From positions 1,798,001 to 1,862,000 of the forward strand of contig JAOANR010000002.1 in the NCBI GenBank assembly GCA_030278955.1: DNA of 64,000 bases. The letters are read 5' to 3'. Both the position numbers and the translations under genes were made by a program. This DNA is from Hygrophila difformis. Lineage: Eukaryota > Streptophyta > Magnoliopsida > Lamiales > Acanthaceae. This document shows, one piece after another, positions 34,291 through 45,477 of this stretch. Under the pieces are notes generated by a model. It did not search any database, was not told the DNA's origin, and saw only the letters and a list, made by a program, of their open reading frames with translations. Position 1 is the first letter of the stretch. Every line of letters begins with the position of its first letter.

Positions 34291-35289
34291 CGCGGTACCC
34301 GAGGGGATGTGAAATTGGGAGTAATATATTTATAGTTCATATAAAATATACTATATAATTAAGATTATTATTAGATCCTACAGTCAAGGTATAATTTATA
34401 TGTTAGCATAATGAATGAAAATTTCAATAACATCGCACAACGTTATTGGTGGATTTGTTTCATTCGACGACTGTTGATTTTACAAAAAAAAAAATAAAAA
34501 TTCAAATCGGACTTTCTTCTCACACGCTATACAGTTATAAAGAATTTTATTTATTATTTCAATATTTAAGAATTTTAAATGAAAGAAGCAGCTTTGGTCC
34601 TGTAAGTAATAAAAATATTGTATATTGAATATTCAAACATTTATATTAAACAATATTATATAGTATACAATATCTCTCTATAAATACGGGAAGTTTGACT
34701 CAAATTGATCGATTATTGTAAGAAAACATTTTTATTATATTAAATATATAAAAACACAATATTTTTTTACTAATCATATAATAAAAATAAGATATATTAA
34801 ATTAAAGAATTAGTTATAAATAACAAATGAATTGGGAGGACGGTGCAGAGCCTGTGCAAACTTGGGATGACGGATGAGGATGCTGTCTGAGTAGCACACG
34901 CAGGTATGTAAATTTTAAAAACATATAATATAAATTTATATGTAAATGTAAGTGTATAATTATAATTATTATAATTATTATTATTATTATTATTATTTCA
35001 TCATTTAAATTTAAAATAATTACCAATTTTGTGCTAGCACGCCCGCTTGCGCAATGCCCGTGGATGTAAAGTTTTATAAATATATATAAAATAGAAAATA
35101 AAGAATATTATTCTCCTCACTATTTTGAAAATAAACATGAATAAGCACAAAATTGTATGTTATTAAAAAATAAAATTACTAAAAGATCATATTACATGAA
35201 CTGCAATTTGTTATTCTTATTTTTGGGCTTTTATTATAAAAAGTTTATATTACATGCAGGCCTAAATCTAAAAATTGAACCTTCAGGAA
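34291..35289. other. AT-rich intergenic DNA with an (ATT)n microsatellite
   Basis: No gene seen. About twelve ATT/TTA units lie at 34,960-34,998. Confidence 0.6.
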
Positions 35290-36600
35290 CACTCAAACAT
35301 GCTTGAGAGATTGACATTGGTTCTTGTTGATAGTCATAGCATAACAAACAATTAATAAAAACTGACGTTTTGAAAGACCCCCCGAACCCCCAGCCCGGCC
35401 GGCAAGGCATATTTAAATGGTATTCTATTATCAGATGAGGTCAAACTCATTCGTGGAATAAATACTCTTTGTCCACGGCTTTCTCGAGTCAATACTCACC
35501 CCGCAGGACATTTTTTCCCATTATTGTTGAAACCAATGTACTGTCAGCCAATACTTCACCCCCCAGAACATTTTTTTCCAATCTTGTCGGAACCAACGTA
35601 AAGTCAGTCAATACTTTACCCTCCAAGACATTTTTTCACACTATTGTCGGAACCAATGTACTGCCAGTCAATACTTCACCCCCATGAAATTTTTTCTCAT
35701 TCTTGACTGAACCAATGTAATGTCAGTAAATACTTCACCCTCCAAGACATTTTTTCGCACTATTATCGGAACTAATGTACTGTCAGTCAATACTTCAACC
35801 CCCAGGACATTTTTTTCACACTATTGTCGGAATACTTCACCCCCAAGGACATTTTTTCTCATTCTTGTCGGAACCAATGTACCGCCAGTTAATACTTCAC
35901 CCCAGGAAATATTCTTCCCATTCTTGTCGGAACCAATGTACTACCAGTCAATACTTCACTATCCGAGACATTTTTTCCACTTTCGTCAGAACTAATATAC
36001 ATCCAGTCAATGCTCCACCTTCCAATAAATTTTTTCCCATTTTTTCCGCGAGTCAATACTTCAACCTACAATACTCTATCATTAGACATGTACTGCCAAC
36101 ACTTTTCCACAGATCACCAGTAGAAGTTATGAAACAGGACAACTGAATAGAAACAAAGGGATTTCTCAAAATAAGTGCAGAGGCCCAATGATATCTCATA
36201 TAACACAATTCACCATTTACCATAACGTCTTATTACACGTATGCAACAATATATAACTGCTTTCAAACTCCAACATGATTTAGAGATTGACTTTGGCTCT
36301 TGTTGGTAGTCATAGTATCGCAAATAATTAGTGGAAACCGACGTCTTGAAAATTTAAGCGGTATTCTATGTTTGCAATGATTTCAAACTCATTCGTGGAA
36401 TAAGCACTCAATCTCCACTGCTTTCGCGAGTCAATACTTCATTCTCCAAGATATTTTATCACACTATTGTCGGAACCAATATACTGCCAGTCAATACTTC
36501 TCCCCAAGATATTTTTTTCTATTCTTGTCGGAACCAATGTACTGTCAGTCAATACTTCACCCTCTAAGACATCTCTCGTCAGAACCAATTTAGAGTCTGG
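35290..36600. repeat. 60-bp minisatellite within a partly duplicated block
   Basis: From about 35,486 to 36,070 a unit near 60 bp repeats about ten times (core CGGAACCAATGTACTG and GTCAATACTTCACCC, then ACATTTTTT). Units keep a 60-bp, in-frame period, so the plus strand shows a 20-residue repeat (VNTSPPRTFF type), but no start, splice or conserved frame supports a gene. The flank at 35,290-35,490 (GAGATTGACATTGGTTCTTG) recurs diverged at about 36,280-36,430 (GAGATTGACTTTGGCTCTTG), followed by three more units. The whole block was therefore duplicated, about 970 bp apart. Confidence 0.8.
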
Positions 36601-37051
36601 AGTTTGAAATTAATGGTTGAAAATAGTTTTAAATTTAAATAATTATGTTTGGTAATGCAATTTTAAATTAGAGTTTAGTGTCTAGAGTTTGGAAAGATAA
36701 ATCAATTATACATAGATATTTATATCAAATAAAATTGTGGAACTATTGTCGGAAACATTAAATTTTAGACATTGTAATTGCAAGTCTATTGACAGGCCCA
36801 AGCCAAAATATAAAACCCTGTAGCGTTGTTTGAGCGATGTCTCAACAACCTGCAAACCACAACCAGAGGCAGTGATAATGGCCAGAAATGACCATTATTT
36901 TCAATCCATTTCCGTGTCTAAAACGGACATTTGATCGCATTCCGGTCTTATATTAAATAAGAAAGCAGTTGAATTGGACTGATTTATGCATAATTGTAAA
37001 AATATTGAGTTGGTATGAAAAATACATAAATATGTAATTATATTACACATT
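36601..37051. other. Intergenic DNA left of the retrotransposon nest
   Basis: AT-rich, no ORF with coding character and no clear repeat ends. The left border of the right-hand Athila-like element lies near the end of this stretch. Confidence 0.4.
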
Positions 37052-37300
37052 TATGTTAGAAAAAATCCAAAAACATGAGAAAAAGAAAAGAAAAGAAAAA
37101 GGAATGAAAAAGATGGGGAAAAGAAAGAAAAGCCCACAAAAAGAAAAATTTCGGCCCATCTGGCCCAATTCAGTGAGTCCAGGAACACCGGTCGCGGAAG
37201 CTCCTGTGTCGCGGTCCATGGCCTCGCGACACAGGAAGGTTTGGCGACACAACATGCAGCATGAAGAAGAAGCCATGTCCCCAGTCCCTGGTCGCGGAAC

Positions 37301-40300
37301 TGTAACACCCCGGATTTGATAACCCAGGCCGGGATGTCACCGCCACACCTCCCTAGCAAGACACGGTTTCTCCGAGCTTGCTAAAGAGATGCAAGGCTAT
37401 GGTTTTTCAGAATTTAAAATATTCAAACAACCCATTATAATATAATTTAAAAATCATAATATCAAAGTTGCAGCGGAAAGTAATATTTACATATGTATAA
37501 TGCAGCGGAATTTAAGCATAGGGCCGACATGGCCAAAACACGGGTTAAACAGGCCCGTTCATGCAAGTTGTAATTAAATGCAGGAATTTAAAAATAGAGT
37601 TTTTCCCGAATGTTCCCATGTATGCATATGATGATGCATAATCCTCATACTCTGAAAGAAAAATGAAAGAAAATATGGTTTGGTCAGCAAAACGTGCTGA
37701 GTAAGTTAATACCTACTATGATCAAGGGGTTTCAAAATCTTTAATTAGATTTAAGAAAAACATGTGCATACAAGACATGATTTAAATTTTATTCATCTAA
37801 TAATAATTTAATTACATATTTGAAAAGACAAGGATTTCCACAAGATCATAATTTAACACACGTATAAAGAGGTTTAATTAAATAATTAATTTTTTTTTTA
37901 CTCCGAGGCATGCATACAAACAACTCATCTATCAATTTAAAATTAATGATTTAATTGTGTACTTGAACATGCATTTAATCCATAATAACAATTTAATAAG
38001 ATATGAAAATTTAAAGACATAATTTTAAATGCATAATTTAAAGACGGGCATAAATAAATAAATACTTAAAAACATTAAATCTTTTATTTCCCCGTTACGT
38101 AACCATTTCTCAATATTTTGTATAGCCGGTGATCCGGCGGCCGCAGCCATGTCGTATTTCAAGTATTTCATTGGCCGTTTCGGCACAGTTTCTCATAACA
38201 TTCACCCTCGGCCGTTTTGGCACGAAGCGAAAAGCTAGGGGGCATTCTATTGAGCATTTTCCCCATACGTCGGTCACTCTCGGCCGTTTTGGCACGAAGC
38301 GAAAAGCTAGAGGGGCACTCCTTCGAGCACTCACCCCCTACATAGGTCACACTCGTCCGTCTAGGCACGATGCGAAAAGCTAGAAGGGCACTCTATCGAG
38401 CACTCACCCCCTACATAGCCAAGTATCTCATATGTTTTAATTTAGTGTAACGGGATTTTTCAAAAGTATAGATATATCGTATTTCAAGGTCTCGACCGTT
38501 TGTTTCGATATTTCACAATCTCTTCGATTTAAAATCATTTGACGTCACAGTTTACGCCTTTTTAATTTAAAAATTCGTTTCAAGTCCAAAAATTCTGATA
38601 TTTTCATAGTATATCAAAAACACACTAACGAACAACTTTCGTGTTTTAACTTTTTCGAAATAAGTTGAGGAAACATGTCAAAAATCGAGTTCATTGCAAA
38701 AATAGTTCACTGTCCAGTTACAGTTTTGACACAGTTCAAGGTTTTGACTTTTTAAAATGGACTCCAAAAATTCTGAAATTTTATATGCACATACTAGACA
38801 TGATTATCTACAACTTTCATTTAGATTTCAAAGATCAAATCGGACTAGAAAATATAGAAACATTCTCATCAAGTTCGGATATGTTCACAGTCAGATTTCG
38901 AAAAGTCTTGTCAAGGCAGTTTGTGTTTGATGCGACTTGAAATAGCAAACATCGACAAAAATGTCTGAAATTTTTACACAACATAGATTAATATGTTAGA
39001 ATCAAAATTCTAGTTTTGAGTTTTTCGGTTTGAACTCTCGAAATAGGGGCTTTGGTCCGATTTCAAATCTGTCACATTTTCAAGTTCAACTCTCAAGGCA
39101 GGTTGTTTCTCGGCCGTTTTCAGTCATCAAAATGCAAAAATTATGTAAATTTTACACGAACTAGATCTATGTCTTAGGAACGTTTTTGATGTTTTGAGTT
39201 TTTCCGTTTGAGCAGTTTTAAGGGTTCGAAAAATTCGCACAAAATCGCTGCGCCGGGGGTTCTTCGTGTTGACAGTTTTTAGAGTTATTAAATCCCTATG
39301 TTTGGTTGCATTTTAAGTCACCCAAAACCAAGTAAGCATTAACTTACAGTGAGGATGAAGTCTAGGACGTCTCGGGGTCGATGGGGGCGCTTACGCTTTC
39401 TACGAACATGTCCCAATTACTCCGTCTCCTCTTCGTTGGCCCCGAAACGAAATCGAAAGTAAAAATCTAGGGTTAGATTGGATTTTCGGACTCGAAGACT
39501 TAAACGAAAGCCTATGGACAACTTACACAATCTGGAGTACTAAAGATGTTGTCCTCCACGCGTCCTTCGTCGATTTTTGTCGCCGGGAAGTCGCCGGAAA
39601 GGCGTCGGAAAGTGAAGAACTTGTGTTTTTCGGTTTTTGGGAGAGTTTTGGATGGAGGAGTGGTTGCAAGACTGAGGAATGAGGCTAGGGTTCATCCAAC
39701 CTCGTCCTAAATGTCTTCCCTTCGTCTGAGATCGAGTTTCCAAAGTCGGGGGGTCGAAATATGGCAAGAAATCCCCGAAATCGCACAATTGGCAGTTGCT
39801 GCTGCATTGGCGCGGTGGTGGCGCGGTTAAAGGGAGAAAACCGCGCGGACAGCGCGCGAGCCCCGGCTGGGCTGCGGTCCGTGCCGGGCCGTGCGTTCCG
39901 TCGGGCCTTTTCTCCTCTCTTTCGGACTTCTGTCCTCCTACATTTTCGGGCTCGATTTTTCGGGTCATTCTCGGATTATAAATTCTTATCTTAAATCTAT
40001 CTCGACTCAAATGAATTTCATGTTTGAAATCTTAAGTCCGTCGGTCTCGGGTTCGTCGGCTTCCAAGTCGTCGTCTTTTGACTCCCGTGCAATAACTTGT
40101 GTTATTAAATTTCTTCCGACTTCACGGGTTCCTGGAATTATAATTCTTTTCCTTCTTGAATTTAATTCCAATTATTTTGACTCAATTCATGGAATGTCTT
40201 CGGGCTTCCTTTCCCTCTTTTATTCCATTTTGAATTTTGAATCTATCGACATTTCATTTCCGAGCAATAATTTATTGTGATAAATTATTTTCTTCTTCTC

Positions 40301-40370
40301 GGAGATATTTCGACATTAATCAGAATAAATTTTATTCCTTTGGACGTTGATAAAAATCTGGGGTATTACA
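37301..40370 (-). repeat. Left (3') LTR of the gag-only element, 3.07 kb
   Basis: Contains a tandem array near 38,173-38,420 (72-bp period) and a GC-rich island near 39,780-39,920 (GGCGCGGTGGTGGCGCGG). Short ORFs over the array repeat in three frames and are not genes. Compared with the right copy, about 40 bp near 39,965-40,005 are present here and missing there. Confidence 0.85.
38173..38420. repeat. 72-bp tandem array in the LTR
   Basis: Units start GGCCGTTTTGGCACGAAGCG at 38,210 and 38,282, with diverged units at 38,173 and 38,354; each contains AAAAGCTAG and CACTC. The same array occurs in the other LTR at about 43,340-43,590. Confidence 0.85.
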
Positions 40371-40698
40371 GTCTACCCCCCTTAAGAATCAACTTCGTCC
40401 TCGAAGTTGTGTTTCGGCTTTTCTCGCGCTAAGAGTTAGGGTCCTTTTGTTTATTTTATTATTTTGCGATATTGTGTTATTGAATTATTGTTCGATTGTT
40501 GATTGTTTGTTGTTTGATTATTGTTTGACTGAACCCAGAATTGAAATTTCCGAGTTGCCTACGTACCCTGTGAAGGGATCAAGCCATGACGTAGTTCAAA
40601 ATAATTTGAATTTGTTTAATTGGGATACAAAATATTCGGGTTTCAAAAATAAATGCTTATGCATTCTTACGGGGTATTACATCCTCCCCCCCTTAAGA
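40371..40698 (-). other. Two polypurine tracts and a partial foreign LTR end in the gag-only element
   Basis: The functional-looking tract (complement of CTACCCCCCTTAAG, 40371-40386) abuts the left LTR. A second LTR-end-like run (GGGGTATTACA, 40671-40681) followed by another tract (40682-40698) lies 300 bp further in. The DNA before it (CTACGTACCCTGTGAAGGGA) resembles the end of the inner element's LTR near 47,900. The element seems to be a recombinant between related families. Confidence 0.65.
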
Positions 40699-40827
40699 TT
40701 ACAGTTATGTCCCCATAACTGCCTACACATTATTCCCACGAAGGTTCGAGTATCGTTGCCTAGCACAGGTATGTCGGCTTTATTCACCACATTGAACATC
40801 CCATGAGTCCCCCTTGGTTATTTGTGG

Positions 40828-41913
40828 CTAGTTAGGTCCAACGACCAGGTCATCTCTTTTGGTTATATTCTTAATCTGGGTTCGACATTCTTTCATCCGA
40901 TGTCCACGTCGACCACATCGGAAGCATGTGTCGGGTTGAGGGCATCCCCTCACCAGATGAGGTTGGTTACAGCTTAGGCATCGGGGCACGTAGCCTTTAC
41001 GGGTGAAAATCCTTCTATTATTGCCTCCATCGTTGCCTTGGGCGGGTCCATTTGGGCATTTGCGAAGGTTATTCCTAACCGAGTCATTATCAGCTCCGCG
41101 GTCCTTACCTCTCTTGTCTTGTCCTTGGGGACCCCGGCTAGACTCACCTATCGCCTTCCGCTTCAATCCCTGAACTCGTGCAACCGCTACCGCGCGATCA
41201 TAAACAGCTTGCGGGTCAGAGTAGTGCACACCCGTGATCACTTCCCTAAGAGCCAGGTTTAACCCCGTCTCAAATTTCTGAGCCTTTTCGGAGTCAGTTG
41301 GTACTAGCCTCGTAGCAAATCGTACTAGCTCCTTGAATTTGGTGTAGTACTCTTGCACTGTCTGTGCGCCTTGCCTTAGGTTGATGAATTCCTCGTACTT
41401 CGCCGCTTTTGTGCTTAACGGGTAGAACCTCTCCCTCAGAACTTCCTTAAAATCTTCCCAAGTGTAGGCTTTCTGGTCTTCCACTAATTTCCTCTGGAGG
41501 TTTTGTCACCACTCATCGGCATCACCTCCTAGGTAGTAAGTTGCTGCATGTATCTTTTCCTCATTAGGGCATTTGATAGCGTTTAAGAGTTTATCGAACG
41601 TACGGATCCACTCCTCTAGTTTGGCGGGATCTTCCTCCCCATCATAGTGTGGTGGTTGATAGGGATTTACCAAAGCTAGATAGTTGTTTCGAGCTACTGG
41701 CGGAGGTATTGCCGCTTGTGCCCTATGCACCTCGGCGTTTCCTAATACTACGAGTACTTCTTCTACCATCCTTAAACGTTCATCCATGTTGTTGGGAAGA
41801 TGAGGCGCTCGATCTCCTATGTTCGGAGGAATCTTATTTTTGTTAGGTGCGCTTGGGAGGTCAGTGTCAGTGCCGTTTGGACTTACTTTCCTCGGCTTTC
41901 TCCTAGGTGCCAT
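40828..41913 (-). pseudogene. gag: Gag of the gag-only element
   Basis: The frame starts at ATG 41913 (MAPRRKPRKV). It has the Retrotrans_gag region (YDGEEDPAKLEEWIRTFDKL, AYTWEDFKEVLRERFYPLS, GAQTVQEYYTKFKELVRFA) and, near the C-terminus, two cysteine knuckles: CLSCNQPHLVRGC and the canonical CFRCGRRGHRMKEC. These bind element RNA in the particle. One TGA at 41506-41508, where a Trp is expected (ADEW then stop), splits the frame; the rest is intact to the stop at 40828. No pol follows. Confidence 0.8.
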
Positions 41914-42470
41914 TTTCTGTTATTAAGCACGCGAAGATGAGTTCCTAAGTGAATCAAGATCTAGGACTAAGGCAACGTTAGTCTTAAGTTAGCGCTTCTA
42001 AGTCAAGACTCAAGGTCATGTCGAACACTAGAGTGAGAAGGTTATGTATCACATATGATTCACATAAGAGGTTAGTACAAATATTTATGTATGCATATGC
42101 ATATGAAATTCCCCCAATAAAATTTTAATTTACGCATGCATTTACTTATCCTTGGGTTTTAAAAATAAATTTATTCCATGGATAGATTATAAAAGAATAA
42201 GGATAAAAGGTTTGGGCCACTATATTGGGCCGAAAGAAATAAATTATTTGGGCTTTAAGTAAAAACAATGTTATTGGGCCAAAATAATTGGGCCAACATA
42301 GTAATTAAATATTGGGCTAGTAAAAATAAATTTTGGGCTCAAAAATGTTAGTTTTAAAATAATAATGGATTTTTTTAAAAAAAACATAATACTAGTTTAA
42401 AATAATACTCGTAATAGTTTTAAAAATAATAATACTAGTTTTAAAAATAAACCTGGCTCTGATACCACTT
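41914..42470 (-). other. Leader and primer-binding site of the gag-only element
   Basis: Next to the right LTR, the minus strand reads AAGTGGTATCAGAGCCAGG, the tRNA-iMet primer site common in plant gypsy and copia elements. About 540 bp of AT-rich untranslated leader follow to the gag ATG. Confidence 0.8.
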
Positions 42471-45400
42471 TGTAACACCCCGGATTTGATAACCCAGGCC
42501 GGGATGTCACCGCCACACCTTCCTAGCAAGACACGGTTTCTCCGAGCTTGCTAAAGAGATGCAAGGCTATGGTTTTACAGAATTTAAAATATTCAAACAG
42601 CCCATTATAATATAATTTAAAAATCATAATATCAAAGTTGCAGCGGAAAGTAATATTTACATATGTATAATGCAGGGGAATTTAAGCATAGGGCCGACAT
42701 GGCCAAAACACGGGTTAAACAGGCCCGTTCATGCAAGTTGTAATTAAATGCAAGAATTTAAAAATAGAGTTTTTCGCGAATGTTCCCATGTATGCATATG
42801 ATGATGCATAATCCTCATACTCTGAAAGAAAAAGGAAAGAAAATATGGTTTGGTCAGCAAAACGTGCTGAGTAAGTTAACACCTACTATGATCAAGGGGT
42901 TTCAAAATCTTTAATTAGATTTAAGAAAAACATGTGCATACAAGACATGATTTAAATTTTATTCATCTAATAATAATTTAATTACATATTTGAAAAGACA
43001 AGGATTTCCACAAGATCATAATTTAACACACGTATAAAGAGGTTTAATTAAATAATTAAATTTTTGTACTCCGAGGCATGCATACAAACAACTCATCTAT
43101 CAATTTAAAATTAATGATTTAATTGTGTACTTGAACATGCATTTAATCCATAATAACAATTTAATAAGATATGAAAATTTAAAGACATAATTTTAAATGC
43201 ATAATTTAAAGACGGGCATAAATAAATAAACACTTAAAAACATTAAATCTTTGATTTCCCCGTTACGTAACCATTTCTCAATATTTTGTATAGCCGATGA
43301 TCCGGCGGCCGCAGCCGTGTCGTATTTCAAGTATTTCATTGGCTGTTTTGGCACAGTTTCTCATAACATTCACCCTCGGCCGTTTTGGCACGAAGCGAAA
43401 AGCTAGGGGGCGTTCTATTGAGCATTTTCCCCCTACGTCGGTCACTCTCGGCCGTTTTGGCACGAAGCGAAAAGCTAGAGGGGCACTCCTTCGAGCACTC
43501 ACCCCCTACATAAGTCACACTCGTCCGTCTAGGCACGATGCGAAAAGCTAGAGGGGCACTCTATCGAGCACTCACCCCCTACATAGCCAAGTATCTCATA
43601 TGTTTTAATTTAGTGTAACGGGATTTTTCAAAAGTATAGATATATCGTATTTCAAGGTCTCGACCGTTTGTTTCGATATTTCACAATCTCTTCGATTTAA
43701 AATCATTTGACGTCACAGTTTACGCCTTTTTAATTTAAAAATTCGTTTCAAGTCCAAAAATTCTGATATTTTCGCAGTATATCAAAAACACCCTAACAAA
43801 CAACTTTCGTGTTTTAACTTTTTCCAAATAAGTTGAGGAAACATGCAAAAATCGAGTTCATTGCAAAAATAGTTCACTGTCCGGTTACAGTTTTGACACA
43901 GTTCAAGGTTTTGACTTTTTAACATAACAAATGGACTCTAAAAATTCTGAAATTTTATATGCACATACTAAACATGATTATCTACAACTTTTATTTAGAT
44001 TGCAAAGATCAAATGGGACTAGAAAATATAGAAACATTCTCATCAAGTTTGGATATGTTCACAGTCAGATTTCGAAAAGTCTTATCAAGGCAGTTTGTGT
44101 TTGATGCGACTTGAAATAGCAAACATCGACGAAAATGTCTGAAATTTTTACATAACATATATTAATATGTTAGAATCAAAATTCTAGTTTTGAGTTTTCG
44201 GTTTGAACTCTCGAAATAGGGGCTTTGGTCTGATTTCAAATCTGTCACAGTTTCAAGTTCAACTCTCAAGGCAGGTTGTTTCTCAGCCGTTTTCAGTCAT
44301 CAAAACGCAATGAAAAATTATGAAAAGTTTACACGAACTAGATCTATGTCTTAGGAACGTTTTTCATGTTTTGAGTTTTTCCGTTTGAGCAGTTTTAAGG
44401 GTTCGAAAAATTCGCACAAAATCGCTGCGCGGGGGTTCTTCGTGTTGACAGTTTTTAGAGTTATTAAATCGCTATGTTTTGTTGCATTTTAAGTCACCCA
44501 AAACCAAGTAAGCATTAACTTACAGTGGGGATGAAGTCTAGGACATCTCGGGGTCGATGGGGGCGCTTATGCTTTCTACGAACATGTCCCAATTACTCCA
44601 TCTCCTCTCCGTTGGCCCCGAAACGAAATCGAAAGTAAAAATCTAGGGTTAGATCGGATTTTCGGATTCGAAGACTTAAACGAAAGCCTATGGACGGCTT
44701 ACCACAATCTGGAGTACTAAAGATGTTGTCCTCCACGCCTCCTTCATCGATTTTCGTCGCCGGGGAGTCGCCGGAAAGGCGTCGGAAAGTGAAGAACTTG
44801 TGTTTTTCGGTTTTTGGGAGAGTTTTGGATGGAGGAGTGGTTGCAAGACTGAGGAATGAGGCTAGGGTTCATCCAACCTCGTCCTAAATGTCTTCCCTTC
44901 GTCTGAGATCGAGTTTCCAAAGTCGGGGGGTCGAAATATGGCAAGAAATCCCCGAAATCGCGCAATTGGCAGCTGCTGCTGCATTGGCGCGGTGGTGGCG
45001 CGGTTAAAGGGAGAAAACCGGGCGGACAGCGCGCGAGCCCCGGCTGGGCTGCGGTCCGTGCCGGGCCGTGCGTTCCGTCGGGCCTTTTCTCCTCTCTTTC
45101 GGACTTCTGTCCTCCTACGTTTTCGGGCTCGCTTTTTCGGGTCTATCTCGACTCAAATGAATTTCATGTTTGAAATCTTAAGTCCGTCGGTCTTGGGTTC
45201 GTCGGCTTCCAATTCGTCGTCTTTTGACTCCCGTGCAATAACTTGTGTAATTAAATTTCTTCCGACTTCACGGGTTCCTGGAGTTATAATTCTTTTCCTT
45301 CTTGAATTTAATTCCAATTATTTTGACTCAATTCATGGAATGTCTTCGGGCTTCCTTTCCCTCTTTTATTCCATTTTGAATTTTGAATCTATCGGCATTT

Positions 45401-45477
45401 CATTTCCGAGCAATAATTTATTGTGATAAATTATTTTCTTCTTCTCGGAGATATTTCGACATTAATCGGAATAAATT
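42471..45477 (-). repeat. Right (5') LTR of the gag-only element, main part
   Basis: Matches 37301-40327 with scattered substitutions. It is interrupted after AAATT at 45477 by the inner element; its last 41 bases lie at 55008-55048. Confidence 0.85.

Noticed and set aside
35469..36146. Repeat protein encoded by the 60-bp minisatellite
   Set aside because: The frame is broken between blocks, there is no supported start or splice structure, and it fits a noncoding tandem repeat better.
38110..38383. Overlapping ORFs with repeated FRFVPKRPR-type residues (and copies at 43.3 kb)
   Set aside because: They are translations of the 72-bp LTR tandem array in several frames, not a protein gene.
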